NCBI GenBank assembly: GCA_973895155.1
Contig: OZ316893.1
Span: forward strand, 4,898,001-4,962,000
DNA: 64,000 nt
Source: Marsupella aquatica
Lineage: Eukaryota > Marchantiophyta
Direction of reading: 5' to 3'
The notes below the pieces were generated by a model. That model saw nothing but the letters and a program-made list of their open reading frames with translations. It made no database searches and was not told the DNA's origin. Shown piece by piece: positions 1 to 12,929 of this stretch. Each line of letters opens with the position of its first letter. The stretch's first letter is position 1. A program made the position numbers and the translations under genes.

Positions 1-689
1 TGGAGAAAGGTTCGATGGCTAAGATTCCTTATGAGAAGGCAGTAGGCAGTCTGATGTATTTGATGACTTGTACTAGGCCTGACTTGGCCCTAGCGATGGG
101 CAAGGTTAGCAGATTCATGTCAAATCCAGGGAAGGTACATTGGGAAGCTGTGAAGTGGATTCTCAGGTATCTGAAGGGAACACAAGACTATGGATTATTA
201 TTTGATGCCAGATCAGATAGAACGTTGGTTGGCTATGTAGATTCTAACTATGGAGGCTGTCTGGATACAAGGAGGTCTACAACTGGGTTTGTATTTACTC
301 TTGGAGGAGGATGTATCAGTTGGAAATCTACCTTGTAGAAGTGTATATCTCAGTCTACTACAGAAGCAGAGTATGTTGCAGCAGCAAAAGCAGCCAAGGA
401 AGCAATTTGGTTGGACAAGTTGATCGCGGAGATGGGTTTAGAGCATGGCAAAATGACTCTAAACTGTGATAGTCAGAGTGCTCTTCACTTGGCTGCTAAC
501 CAGGTGATGGATAGCAGGGTGAAGCACATTGATATCAGGTACCATTTTATCAGGCAAGCAGTGTCTGATAAAACTTTTGAGCTAGTCAAGATTGATGGAA
601 AGCTCAATCCCGTTGATGCCTTTACCAAAGTGATTCCTTTGGAGAGTTTCTCAAGACACCGTGCTACTTTGCAGGTTTTGCAGTTGTAG
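1..689 (+). pseudogene. Ty1/copia pol 3' end (RT tail and RNase H), stop-interrupted
   Basis: This is the C-terminal end of a copia retrotransposon polyprotein. It covers the end of the reverse-transcriptase connection region and the RNase H domain, which degrades the RNA strand during reverse transcription. Seen: AVGSLMYLMTCTRPDLA and RYLKGTQDYGL in the connection, then YVDSNYGGCLDTRRSTTG, STTEAEY (RNase H acidic residue), DSQSALHLAAN and HIDIRYHFIR, in the usual copia order. One frame is open from base 3 to the stop at 687-689, except for a TAG at 336-338 in place of a Gln or Lys codon just before KCISQSTTEAEY; CAG to TAG is the simplest explanation. The element is therefore non-coding as it stands. 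The 5' part (gag, protease, integrase, most of RT) lies outside the window. The LTR 210 bp downstream fits the same element. Identity is secure. Confidence 0.93.
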
Positions 690-885
690 CACAAGTAGAG
701 TTATTTAGCAATGTGTGACTATTTGTCTATGGATTACTCATTCCTGTTAGGCTACGGCTTAGTTCTAGTTAACCCTTAGTTAACCCTTGTGGGTTTTAGG
801 GAGAGACCTGGTTTGGTGATTGTCTAGAACTTCCCGCTGAGGATTCCATATATGGTAGCATTTAGTCCAGTCCCCAAGACAAGAG

Positions 886-896
886 TCAAGGGGGAG
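886..896 (+). other. Polypurine tract of the copia element
   Basis: A purine run (CAAGGGGGAG) ends two bases before the TGTTAG start of the LTR. This is where plus-strand DNA synthesis is primed in LTR retrotransposons. Position and composition are as expected. Confidence 0.7.
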
Positions 897-898
897 TT

Positions 899-1251
899 TG
901 TTAGATATTGCTCTAGTCTTGTGACTCATGAGCTAACCACAGTTAGTCTAACTCGGGTTAGGACTTAGCTAATGTTAGCGGTAGTGCTGTTGTGCATATA
1001 GCCAGGGCTGATGCCAGACCCTGGTGGAACTTAGGCTCATTGTTACGGAGCTAGTTGAGAGATAGAGAGAGCTTGTGTTGTGGATGCTTGGTATGGCCGG
1101 TCGGCCTAGAGTGTAGTAAAGCTCTTGTGTGTTCCTGTGAACGTAGCCTGGCCTCATGTGGAGGTGAACCACGTATCTCTCTGTGTTGACTCTTGTGCGT
1201 TGGATGGTTCATGGGCTTGTCATTGCGAATGTTGTCTATATATGCTCAACA
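899..1251 (+). repeat. 3' LTR of the copia element
   Basis: The LTR begins TGTTAGATATTGC directly after the polypurine tract and probably ends CTCAACA at 1251, giving TG...CA termini and about 353 bp, a normal size for a copia LTR. The right end was placed by comparison with the related copy at 2265-2607, with which it shares long blocks such as GAACTTAGGCTCATTGTTA and GAGGTGAACCACGTATCTCT. The 5' LTR is outside the window, so end points and age cannot be tested here. Confidence 0.75.
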
Positions 1252-2264
1252 TAGTCTACCTAAGAACATGGCCAGTAGTAACCTAGGTCCAATTTAGTTA
1301 GAAAATTGACTACATCATTCATTTTCATTGTGTTCATTGAACACTACGACCAAATAATATGAAGTGCCATATCCGTGGGTAAAGGAAATTTAGGGTACCC
1401 CGTACACATTTGGAGCTATGGGGTCCCTTTACACAACCATCTCCCGTTGCAACATCAGCAATGGTTGGCATTGGTCAGGGCATCTCAACGGGCCTTGTAC
1501 CTCTTTTAATTGCACAAGACCCTTTGGTGTTTGGCTATTTGGAGTGGAACGACACTTCAACCCTAATCCTGCCAATGGAATACAGTCCTACACACTGCAT
1601 GGCGTGAGTTTCCCTCATTTTATCGTGTATCATTGGTGGGAAGTGTGTGTGTCTAAGGTGCTCTGTCTGCTTGCAAGGTTGTTTGTTTCCTGTCGGGCTT
1701 GGCTTTAGGGTCTTTGCAGTAGGAGTTGGCCGGACCATCACCACAGCACGCACTCTGTTATTCAGGTATGGGAGGTTCTCCGTTCCAGCAAAACATAGTG
1801 GTTCTAGAGCGCTGCTATTGTTTGGTTTCACCTTTCCTGGACAGAACTGCACTGTGTTTGCAAGCGAACCTTGTTTTTGGTGCTCCTGTTTGTGAGTGGA
1901 GCCAGCGATCAAGGGAGTCCTCTACAAATTGGAGTTGCCTGACTGAGCGAAGCGCAAGGCAGAAGTGGAGCAAAACTAGAGTGTGTGTGCAAGGCAGAAG
2001 TATCGATAAACTCAGGACATTGAGAAGGTTGTTATCGGGTGAGTTTTTAGCTTGTGAAGTCTGGAGACCTAGGACCGGGAAGCTGCGGCTTGGCACCAAG
2101 GAGCTGTAGTTGGAGACTGGTCCTTGTAGCTGCATTCTTTGAACCAGCACATAGGTGAGTGAAAGCCCATTTTCAACTCTCATTCTTTTGCTCCGACTTG
2201 TGCTTTCATCCAATGTTTATATTGTTGCAATGTCACTCTATCGAGAGAGACTGGACATTGTAGT
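1252..2264. other. No gene recognised between the two LTR copies
   Basis: Several overlapping short open frames lie on both strands, none with recognisable motifs or a consistent frame. The segment separates the intact-looking LTR from a diverged relative and may be host DNA or an older insertion. Confidence 0.5.
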
Positions 2265-2607
2265 TGTTAGGTATTTACTCAAGGTCTAGGGTTACGACAT
2301 GTAACCGTAGTTAGACTAACCATAGTCGGAGATGTGGTTAGGTTAACTAGGATGTACACTATATGCCAAGCGATGTTTGCTTGGATAAGTGGAACTTAGG
2401 CTCATTGTTATGGAGCCACTTGAGAGATGAGGAGAGCTTACACTGTAAAGACTTGGTATGGCCGATGGGCTTAGAGTTCAGTAAAGCTCTCTTGTGTGTT
2501 CCCATGGACGTAGCCTCGAGGAGGTGAACCACGTATCTCTTGTGTCGATTACTTGCGCATTGGATGTGTCATGTGCTTACCGTTACAAGTGTCGTCTATG
2601 CTCAATA
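2265..2607 (+). repeat. Diverged solo LTR of the same copia family
   Basis: This is a second, clearly diverged copy of the LTR at 899-1251, in the same orientation, without an internal coding region on either side. It starts TGTTAGGTATTTACTC and shares GGAACTTAGGCTCATTGTTA, CTTGGTATGGCCG, AGTAAAGCTCT and GGTGAACCACGTATCTCT. It ends CTCAATA where the other ends CTCAACA. The flanking pentamers are GTAGT (2260-2264) and GTAGC (2608-2612), a 4/5 match to a possible target-site duplication. That points to LTR-LTR recombination leaving a solo LTR. Homology is seen directly; the duplication is inference. Confidence 0.7.
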
Positions 2608-5237
2608 GTAGCTACTCATTTCCTTTAAATGACATTTAACTGCAACGGGATTCATCCACGTTCTGTGGGGATCGATAGGGCTTTGGAGGCCCAAATGACT
2701 GCTGTTTCTTGCAACATCAGTCATATTGTGAAGGAAAGGCCCGAGTTCCCGGCCGAGTTCACTGCATTAATTGCAGACGTTCGATTGGCTCTATGCTTTT
2801 CTTTTATCAACCTACAACCGATCAACTGGGCTCTGTCTCTTATTCTATAGCTCTGTCTTGTGCTTCATCAAATGCCCTTGCAATCGGATGTTGAATGTGA
2901 AGACAGGACTGAATGTTGACACTGGAATGAATGTTGAGCCTCATCGGAATCAATGCTTAGATGGGACTAAATGCTGAGGTTGATGTTAGGTTTGTGGTGG
3001 TCGGTGGGTCTACTTACGTATTTGATGTTGTATCTGCTTGGGAAAGTGAAGTTTTGAGTCAAGGGGGTTGCAAGCTCTACATTGAGAGCGTCGATTACTC
3101 CTTGGTCAACGTAGCAAACCTCATAAGAGTGATATGACATGGAATAGACAATTTGCTGCTCAAGGATGTTGCTTCTTTCACTGGCTTACAATTTGATCTT
3201 ATGTTATGATCCTGAGGAGTTGGGATATCCCACCATAGACAACTATTGCAGATGTTTTGAACTCTTTGGTGTTGTGGCCAACAGATTACATAGGGACAGC
3301 TGAAATTAGTGATCTGTAGTTTCTGATACTTAAAAACAGATGCATGATTGGTGTCAATGTCACCAAGATATTTCATAATTCAGAATTCAATTAAGATTCC
3401 CTAATGTTTCCACTGATCATGTTGTGACAACTTCATTGTACATGAAAGCATGCATGTGTGTTCAATAGTCAATATGAGTTCTAAGATTCTAATAGAATTA
3501 TCTTGTCTCTCCTATTTTCATGTAAGACTTGTATGCTCGTGCTTTGATTTTTGGGATGTAATGAGTTAAGTTTCACAAGTCTCAATTTGTCGCTTATAGT
3601 CATGGTTCTAGTCCTATCTGCAAACCGCATTCGACTCAGGTCAAGTCAAAATTTTGACCACTTGGTCAAAGAATACTTCAGTATGCGGTTATGAAGTAGA
3701 CTAATGAGTCATTTTGGGTCATTAAGTTATGACCGTTATACATTACATCATGGTCCCCAATAAGACTGACCAGTCTAGTCCAATCTTAAGATTTCTAATA
3801 GTCATCAACTATCTATAGTCATCATTGGTCACAAATGTGACCATATGTACTCTAAACTTTTAAGACCAACTAGTCGTAATCAGTCGTCCCTGTTCCGATA
3901 TTGAACCATAGCACTAGTCATATATGCAAAAGGCTACTCTTCCTCACTGACTGTTTGTGACTAATTCATACCTCGACTTGAGTCCAGAAAATGACTACCT
4001 TGTAGTCATTTCTAAGACTGTAGCATGTTCTCATCCAAAAATGCCCAAGTACGGATTGGGTCATTATTAGTCACAAAATGTGTCTTAAAGCCTATTCACA
4101 GAGTTGACTACTCAATTTCAGTCACTTTAAATAAGGCGCTATGTCAAAATTAGGATGGGCTTGATACCCCCAAACTTTAGTCACAAGGAGTCATGGGCAA
4201 TTGTAAAACCTAGTCATATAACACCCCGGGTTCTACTAGTGCCCACAGAGGAACATTGTAAGTAATCTTAATGGGTTGTTTGTCTGTTTACAAAGCGATT
4301 GTACTTGCATCTCATTTGAGCACTACTATAATCTCCTATCTACAATTCCGATCTTGAGTAGCTTGTCTTGTCACTTACATTGTTCAACTAGACTGAGCTC
4401 CTCATACCCATATGTGGACTTGTATAAATTATCTTGATCTACCAAAATCATGCATCCACTATGAGAATGCCTAGAAAGAGAGTGTGAACTAGTGTACATT
4501 TGGTCATAGTTAGAATTTTTTTATATGTAAAGATTACCATATATAGAAAGTTATTGTGATGAGCTTTCTTGGGGTTGTAAGCTTGTTTATCTTGATGAAG
4601 CACCAAAATTTCTTTTGGAATCAAGCCATTTGGTTCAGAGTAAAAAACATTAAATGTCATTTTGAAGATTTGGTTTATGTTAGAATAGAACCACATTTTT
4701 TAGTTGAATATTTATTGTTATTGTTTTTTAAGGGTTCTCTAGTTGAAATTTACCCAAGGAATAGAAAATTATTTAGAGCAAGACAGTCAAGGAAAATGTT
4801 TTAGGAAAGATGTAATTAAATTGTCTAAGAACTATGATGTCATAGTCGCAAGCGAGTCTCAAAAGCTTGCAATCCGACATTCAAATAGGTCCGACATTTT
4901 GATTTGTAACTCATGATCAAGATGGAGCTTGACTCAATCAAAACTTTGAGGGATGCTAGGATAGTGAGTGCTTAATTTATATCCTAGAAGTTGATAAGTT
5001 GGAAGATTTGTCTATGTTTTGGTCATCCATAGTGTGAGTCTAAATGAGGTGATGGATCCTAATGAAATTCCTAGACCTGGTTTTATTGGCATTCTCAACA
5101 TTGCCTGCAAACTTCATGACACCACTCGTTCCCTCCTCCTCCAAGTGTATTCTCATGTGGTCTACTATGTAGCCACCATCTTTGGGATAGGCTTTGGGAC
5201 TCCATATTTCTTACTTAGGGCCCTCTAACTACAATAG
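2608..5237. other. Gene-poor stretch; AGTCA-rich block at about 3,600-4,240
   Basis: No coding gene was recognised. From about 3,600 to 4,240 the pentamers AGTCA and TGACT recur very often on both strands, giving a patchwork of short inverted repeats that could be the remains of a DNA transposon. Around this block the sequence is AT-rich and featureless. Confidence 0.4.
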
Positions 5238-5400
5238 TCACCAGCCGAGAGAGGCATGGTTGTGTGATAGCTCACTTGAGTAGTGACTTGACATAGGTCT
5301 TGGGTTCAAATGTTATGAGTGACTCTTCCCTTTCTGTGGGGTTTCACCCCCTGGCCAGTTTCCCCTTTACAAGTTTATAGAAAAAACTACAATAGTCTCC
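5238..5400 (+). mobile_element. SINE-like (tRNA-derived) sequence
   Basis: The segment resembles a plant tRNA-derived SINE. A box-like GTGATAGCTCACTTGAG is followed about 35 bases later by B-box-like TGGGTTCAAAT, then GAGTGACTCTTCCCTTTCTG and GTGGGGTTTCACCCC, ending near TTTCCCCTTTAC. The same 3' sequence occurs in inverted orientation near 49,860, which supports a dispersed family. No target duplication was identified. Confidence 0.45.
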
Positions 5401-8400
5401 TTCAGAACACCTTTCCTTTTGCTGTAATCCCTCAATCCCGCAGCCCCTCCAATTACCTTCCTAGTATTGTCACCCTTGGCTGTCACCTTCCTGGTAACCT
5501 CTCCCGCTTGTCAACTATGCATCCTTGACCAGCAGCGCTCCTTTGCAAGGCCAGACCTCCTTTGCAAGGCCTCTAGTTACCCGCTTGCATCTCCATTGAT
5601 TTTGTACTTCTGCAAGCATGACATCTCCATTGGAGTCCCTCTACTTGAGTTCTCTTGCTGTTTGGATCCTCCCCTTGCTGCCCAAATTTTATTTTCCTAC
5701 CCGTACCCTCATTAAATCTGAGAAAGCCTACTATTCAATTACATTCTAATTTGCTAATAATTAATGTGATTATTTACCAAAAACAATAAAATGTTAACAA
5801 GAAATTACAAAATTGGGAATGGTGACCCTCTTCACAGGTACATTATTTTCCTCACAATGACATGAGTCCACTTTACATGAGCACGTGACTTTTGTTTTAA
5901 ATTGAAATAAAGAACAACATGAGAGTCACTTTTGGACTGGAATGCATGAGTGCGACATGGCTCTTCAATTGTGGGGCCCCAAATAAAACATGGCCATTGG
6001 GTGCATTTTCCTACCACCTTAGGGTGGGTTTTCAAATGGCCTTCAAGGCCATTCACCTTTTTGCTGGCCCCACTCTGAACTGCAAATTCTTTAAAGGCTG
6101 ATTCGTCTATGAAAGGTCTATTAGGTATGATGTGAAAGTCCAAAAAGAAATGACGTGCGGGATTGTAAAGCCCCTATTTCACATACTTCGATGTCACTAC
6201 CTTGACACATTACAAAGTCCTGTAAGAAGGCATCTGCCCGATATTTGGCATTAAAAGGAACTTCCACCAAAAACCAAAAGAACATAGCCGAGGGGCCAAA
6301 CACAAAGCTGAGTGGGAACTGCAGCGCCATCTGGCACCAACAAAATAACCCCAAGAATAAATCTAGGGCGAAGGGAAATCATTCAAGAATAGACATAAAA
6401 TTGAACCTTGTACCTAGTATCACGGACCCCTAGGAAGTTTTTTCCAAAATTCCTGGTTTTGCAGTCACATTAGCATGATTTGTCACAAACAAGAATTGTT
6501 AGTTATGCAAGAAGAACCAAATTTAACTATTCTTGTTTGAGACAAGGCGAAGAAAAATAGTTAGACCTTGTAACTATAAAAACAATGGAAAACTGAAAAA
6601 TAACATTTCATGTAAACAAAGAAAAGGGTAATTCTATGACCAAGTGAACGTCAAAATTATCATAAACAATTTTTCTTTTGTTTCTAACTTGCCCGCTCAA
6701 CTTGGGGTCTCACATGTGTCAAAATGACCCATGGCATTTAATGCAAGATTGAAAAATAATTTTGGAAGGACATTAGGGTCTTTTACATCCAATTTTAAGC
6801 ATTATAAACAAGGATAGGGAATTTATAGCAAAAATTGGAATATTCCAAAAATGTTTGAGAAATAGAGGTGAAAATTAGTAAAATTAAACCTTCCTCTTGA
6901 GTTTACCTAAGTATTAGATACGAAATAATGCCACAGGTGATGGGGCTCCATATAATACTCAGACCCCTGGGTTTCTAAAGCTTCAGGAGGAAATAGTTTT
7001 CATAATCTACAAAAAGGGACCAACAAAGTACAATGTAGTAAAAGGTCAAAAGCTAACAAACACCAAACTCCAAAGTAAGGTGTCTGAGGGCAACTGCAAA
7101 CTTCAACATCCTCGACACAGGAAAAAAGAATAAATGGGAAAGATATACCACTACAATAAGGCGATGAGCCAAGGTCCACGTCTAGTGCATAGTGTGACTT
7201 GTGAATAGTCCACATCTAGTGTTGTAACTAAGTCTGCATAATTATATGACATGGATGTACTCTAAGGAGGCAAAGCCCTTTATTGAGGCAAACTAGTACC
7301 CATAGCTAGAGGCCTATGATAGATTGCTCAAACTGAAATTGTCACATCACTGAAATGGCTGACAAAAGTGCATCATTAAAATGGATAGTGGTGGTCCTAC
7401 TCAACTCGCCAACTGGTCCATGAATGTCTTGATTGAGCTACCTGTTGAATGAGCCCATCGAAATGATGATTGATTAGCCCAAGCACCTTGCAAGGGGGAG
7501 GAGGTTATCTGATGACACTCATGCTACATATTTTTGCCTCCTGCTAGTGCCCTACTATCCTGATGATGTCCTAACGCAAAGGGTTGGCAATCACAACATC
7601 AGCCAAGGTACTTTTTCCTAGTGAGATCAACGCTTATTCTCTATGGTGAAGGACCAGAAAAATGGAGCACCACCTGGACCCGCCAAACATGTACCAAAGT
7701 CCCGAAAAGAACCTGAGCAACATCCCTCACAATATCTTGAACAACTTGTCGTGGAAGCAGATGGCCCCCTGTGTCATCACAAGGTTTCTCACAGATGCAT
7801 GAAACAGGTAAGCCCACAAAAAGTGGATATGATAACCCCAGACGAGGACATATGGCCATCTAGAGCTCATATGAAAACATTCTCAAATGAAAGATGGTAG
7901 GATATTTTATTGACCATTAAAAGGCAAACAGCTCAATTGTAAGCTCACTTTTCACTGCCCAACATGAGTCTGTAGCAATCTATCTTACCACCAACCATTA
8001 ACCTTTTAGAAACCCATGTGGAGATCAGATCTGGCCAAACTTGCAACCAATAGCAACCCTTACTCATTGGTTCTCCTCTTCGTTTGATTTTGTTGAATTT
8101 AATCAATAGTTGGACCCCACCCTCCTCTTCGTTCCTATGTCATCCAATCAGATTCTGTCGGGGATTCTGTTATAAGGGGCGACAGCATTTGAGCAAGGTG
8201 TGCAACTGGGAGGTAAAAACCTGTTTTGAATTTGTATTTTTTAATATATAATTTGTACAACAAACTAGTACTTCTGTACAGCACCTACAGAGCATAACAC
8301 ACAAAATCAAGGTAGTTTTGAAAAATGCCACGGTGGCAAATGTCTCGCCCCGTCACATTGAAGCCCATTGTCTGATCTAGTAAATATTTGAGCTCAATAG

Positions 8401-10380
8401 ATTATTGGCAAGTGTTGATGTCCTTAAATAATTGTCGTCTACCTTTGTATGACTGGCCAGACTGGTTTTCTGCAAGATTCTGGATTAAATTTTCTCATAG
8501 TGCCTCTTTTAAGGGGGAGGTTTGTACTCCTCCCTTTTGATTCATTTGGCTCCTTGCTACTTTTACCTATAAATTAAATAAATAAACTCTCCCATAGAAA
8601 AAGAAGGTTGGTAGCATAGAAGAATCCATGCACTGACATTAGACTCTTAAATAGGACACTGACTGATCTCACTAACATGATTGACAGATCTGAGACAAGA
8701 AATTAAACCCCTAATGTAGCTTAGATGATGTGTGATTTTAGCTTTAGGCAATGCCAGCAATGCCCTCACCTCTTTGAAAAACTGTTTCAACGTAGTTATG
8801 TGCTGGTTGAACGTAAGCGTATGGACAAACCTTAGAACAAAAGAGAGCATACTGTCACTTCTGTTACTCATTGATTGGCTTGTTGACCATCAACCTGATT
8901 TTGGTCATCCCAGACTCAATGGGGCCAGGCTCCTCCACATTTGAGAAACTAGAATTGAGGGTTTGTTGATAGGATTAGTCATTGGATTCACTATCTGTCT
9001 GTTCATAGCTGGTTAATCTAAGTCCACTCCCTGATCAAGATCAGTAAGATTTTGCCTAGGTGGCTGTTGCTGTTCAGCCACTGCCGCATGTGCTCTGACT
9101 GGCCCTCTGGGCTTGTTTTTTCTGGTTTTCCCCACTGGTTTTTGCCGCAGTGGTCTTTGAATTTCACTTGCAGTTGGTTGCCTTCCTTAAAGTAAGAAAA
9201 AGAAGAATCCATGCACCTCTAAATTAAAATTTTAAATTTAAAAAAAAAACATGCACACCCCCTTCTCAACTCATCAACCTTTGTGTGAAGTGGGAGTTTT
9301 ACAATTCCATACAAAAGCCAATGAAACCTTTTCTCAGGACTTTCCCAAACCCCAAACTTATTGGTTCCGTCCAAGCTCATGAGGCTTTTAATGTTGTTTC
9401 TTGCAAGTCACAAATAGCTTGCAAGATCCTGGCTAGACGTGCCTATTTATCAACACTTGCTGAACCAACCTCCTTGCTTGTAGTCTCTTAGATGTCATGA
9501 TGGAACCTCCCACCTCAAATGGATTGATCCAATTTTATAACCAACATTTCAACTTCCCTGCAGTGTCTTACAAGAGTGGTCTGAGAATGAGTCCACACAA
9601 CCTGTTCCAATGAACCCATTTTGCCCACAGGAGAGGTATTTGCTTGATAGATCCCCAAAATGAAACTTGTTACTTGATCGACCCCCTGAGGTCTATCAAC
9701 GGTCTAAATCTAAGATCGAAAGGTCCATCAACAGTCCAGATTGGGGAAAAGTATAGAGGGGATTGATTAAACAAACTTTTTCCAGAAGTTTTTCTACTAA
9801 ACATATCTCTCCCCACAGGAACAATACTTCAGAGGCTGTACATGATGCTCCAACCAGGCAGTATCCTGCTCTACAGTATCATTTGAACGTCTTCTGAGAA
9901 AGGTCCTTGCGAATTCCAGAAAAGGGTGTCCAATGAGAATCCACTGGTAAAGTCTCGCGAAGAAATCAACCAGCTGCTAAGATTCAATCGTACAAGTCTA
10001 ATGGCTGATATTTGACACCAGGTACACAGAGAACGTGTGTTTGTCTGTGTGGCGGTGTCTGCCGCACTCTGTTGTAGTATGATTGTGACGATGAGAGATA
10101 AGAATCAGCCACCCTTTTACTGGCATGGCAGACTAGGTGAAAGCCTGGGTCAGTACTCAGCAGCTAACGTTTCCAAAGCTGAATGAGGGATCCTGAGAAC
10201 GACGGCATTGCCCGGCTGGCATGTCATGAAGAGGAAGCCCCTCACAGGTTGTCTGAGATTCGCTCTGACATAGAAGTTCGAATCCAAGCGATGATGGAAA
10301 AATCGTGTAGCCCATTTTGTACGCGATGATTTTCGATGTCGTTTTTGGTATGAAGCGGATCGTGTCCAAGTCAGACCATT
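5401..10380. other. Long gene-poor stretch with dispersed repeats only
   Basis: Only short, unrelated open frames are present. A segment near 6,421-6,470 (CGGACCCC ... TTCCAAAATTCCTG) has a relative at 46,439-46,490. Another at about 6,900-6,985 (GGTGATGGGG, CTCCATATA, AGACCCC) has a relative at about 25,155-25,215. These are probably fragments of unnamed repeats. No RNA gene was seen. Confidence 0.45.
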
Positions 10381-10844
10381 TCTTTCCGACTAACTTTAGG
10401 CCTTACTGTATCCATAGGACAAAGAACAAAAAGTGACAAGCCTGGAGACAGGGTCCCAAGGCAGGTAACCAATAAACGAGAGAATACAAGGGAAAGACAC
10501 TGGAAGACTAAAGACCCAAACCCAAATAAGCATTTAAATTCCTAACACTTGTGGAAAACAAGAGGAAAACCCTAAGAGAGGCTTGACAGCAAAATAAGCC
10601 TGAGAGTTGGTACCAATTGTGAAGAAGAAAAAAGAGAACAAGGCCAAAAACCAGTGAACACTAATGAGCCACATAAGCCTGAGAGTTGCCAACAATTGAG
10701 TGAACAACTACAGGCCACAATGTTCAAGGGATCACAAGCCAACTGGTCCAGCAGTATACAAAATGCGCACTGAGAAAAAGGCTTCAAGGCACTGGACTAG
10801 TGGAAGGAACTGAAGTATCATGCCCTCTTCTTTCTCAGGTTTGC

Positions 10845-10995
10845 GTTGCATTACATTAGGTAACTAACCCTTGGCTGCCTCTCCTGTATTGGGTCTTTTA
10901 TATGCTGGTTAGGAGCCTCGTTTTTCTTTCTGAGACTCCTGGTTGGGAGCCTTTTGTTCTTCTGGCACATTGTAATATATATATACACGTCACCT
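10845..10995 (+). repeat. Possible retroelement 3'-end remnant with TA-rich tail
   Basis: The segment ends GGTTGGGAGCCTTTTG, TTCTTCTGGCACATTG and a TATATATATA run. The last part resembles the ends of the repeats at about 21,205-21,572 and 23,845-24,215 (CTCCTGGTT ... GGCAC ... TGATATATAT). A TA-rich tail after a conserved 3' sequence is typical of LINE 3' ends, but no LINE coding sequence is visible, so the class is uncertain. Confidence 0.3.
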
Positions 10996-11424
10996 AAGTA
11001 AATGGTACTGATGCGCTTGTACTAGAGGGGGTAGTACTGACATCAGTGTCGCGCTAGAAAGGAAGACAGGGGAGCATGTGCTTCGTGACAATGTCGGTCA
11101 TGAAAGGGAATGCCACGCCCTGTGAAGGACTGTGGAAAATCTAAAATAGTGGTCACTTCTTGTAGACTTTCTGCTGAAGGACGATGCAAGTTTGTTTTCA
11201 GTCTGTAGATGTGCTTCTTGGGAATTCCCCTCTCTTTATCAGGTCTGCCATAGCGTACCTAACACATTGTGAACTTAAGTTGATCTACTGAGTCCTGACA
11301 TCACAGAGTGTTGCGCCCCCAGGCACTCGCATTTCCAGGAATTGTACCCAATTATCACGTAGAAAACCTGTAATTTCTGCGGCTTCAGACATCGAGAAGA
11401 GCTCCAAGCCTAGGTGTTCACTGC

Positions 11425-11775
11425 ATAGGTTTCACGCTGTTCGATCAAGTCTGGTTCGCTAACTCGATGATCCCACTGGTTCGAACTGCCCTGTGCGAGG
11501 GAGCCCTTACATCATTGCACTGAACTCGTGTGGAGAATCCACGAGTAGGTTTCACGCCGTCCGATCCAGTCTGGTTTGCCAAACTCGACGACTCCTCTGG
11601 TTCGAACTGCCCTGCGGGAGGGAGCCAATCATTATGGCAGACCTTTGTTGAGAATATAAAGGTTCACAGCGTAGATTTCACGCCGTTCGATCCAAGTTGG
11701 TTTGCATCCCTGATTCAGCTGGTTCGAACTGCCCTGCGCGAGGGCGCTTTCATCATGGCACTGAGGACTCGTGTA
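11425..11775 (+). repeat. Threefold tandem repeat, about 120-bp unit
   Basis: Three imperfect copies in direct order share TTTCACGC(T/C)GT(T/C)CGATC, AAGT(C/T)TGGTT and CTGGTTCGAACTGCCCTG followed by GAGGGAGCC or GAGGGCGC. They lie about 1.2 kb beyond the stop codon of the CDC25-like gene. The last two copies fall in one open frame, but the frame shows no known domain, so coding is not claimed. Confidence 0.75.
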
Positions 11776-12929
11776 ATCGTGTTGATATACATGGCAACGG
11801 GAATAGGAATGAACGTAAATGTTCGTGTCCGAGGAACGTGTGGGAGGCGAGCCCTACTGAGCATGCAATCATCGAATACAATCTAATGGTGAAGTAGCCG
11901 TCCATTAGAGCAACGTGGTCAAGAGATAAGAAAGCGAATTTCGATGACAATAGAGACAGAAATTCGCAGGGCTTGTTGTTATGGCTTATTCGTGTAGATC
12001 TAGTGATCGATTCGCCCGTCCAGTAAGAGACCACAATATCAACTCCCACAAACCAACTGGTGAGTGCTGAGTTGTTGATAATCTGCACCCAGCTCACACC
12101 TGCAGTCGTTCAAGAAACTTCTACAGTACAGAATCATGTGGGTGTCTTGTTTCATCAAAAAGTCGTTCATCTCCGGATGAACCGGGCGGGACTGAGTGGA
12201 ATGATGAACATGCCAACTGGCTGGGCGATTGAGAGAAAGTAGAAATATCTCAGTAATTTCGGTCACATTCGAAAGGGCGGTCAGTCTCAGAAATTCGCTC
12301 CACCTGCTAGGAATTTGAGTTCTCATGTCTGGTATTAACAAGTATCACTGATGCGAGGGGAACAGTACCTAATCTTCTGTCAGCCTCCCATAATAAGTCT
12401 TGTTGTCATCTCACGATAACCAGAGACTTTACCTACAGATTTTGCTGAGACAGCGGAGTACTCCACCAGCTTTGCTCACAGACTTAACTTGCCTGAAGAG
12501 TTTGCTGTTCCTTGGAAAGGGGGAGACGGCAGAGTACTTCACGAGCAACTCTTTGAGCCACGTCGATCAGTGTATTATTGTTGGAGAGGACTTTCCAGTC
12601 CGCTCGAAAGAATCCGTTATTGTCGTTTTACTACTTTAGTTTGTTGGAAACTCGATTGAAAGCATCACTCCCGCGAGCTATCTAAGACTGCAATTGACGT
12701 GCAGGATCGAAACCGCTAGAGAAGAATATCATCAGTAGAACGGTTCTCTTGAATTAAGTTGTAGCACAGCAGCCTTCACGTTAGCAGCATCAGCCGACGA
12801 TGAGTAGCGAGGCAGGATGAACTGGAGGAGCGATGAAGTCGAATTAATCTTAACTGATTTGCTCCTCAATCTTCCTTGGACATATCTCCGTAGTCGATAA
12901 TCATCACTTTCAGATAGTCGACCACAGGC
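11776..12929. other. No recognised gene; sequence downstream of the CDC25-like gene
   Basis: Short open frames occur on both strands without recognisable motifs. The end adjoining 12,930 should contain the 3' untranslated region of the minus-strand phosphatase gene. No clear poly(A) signal was singled out. Confidence 0.4.
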
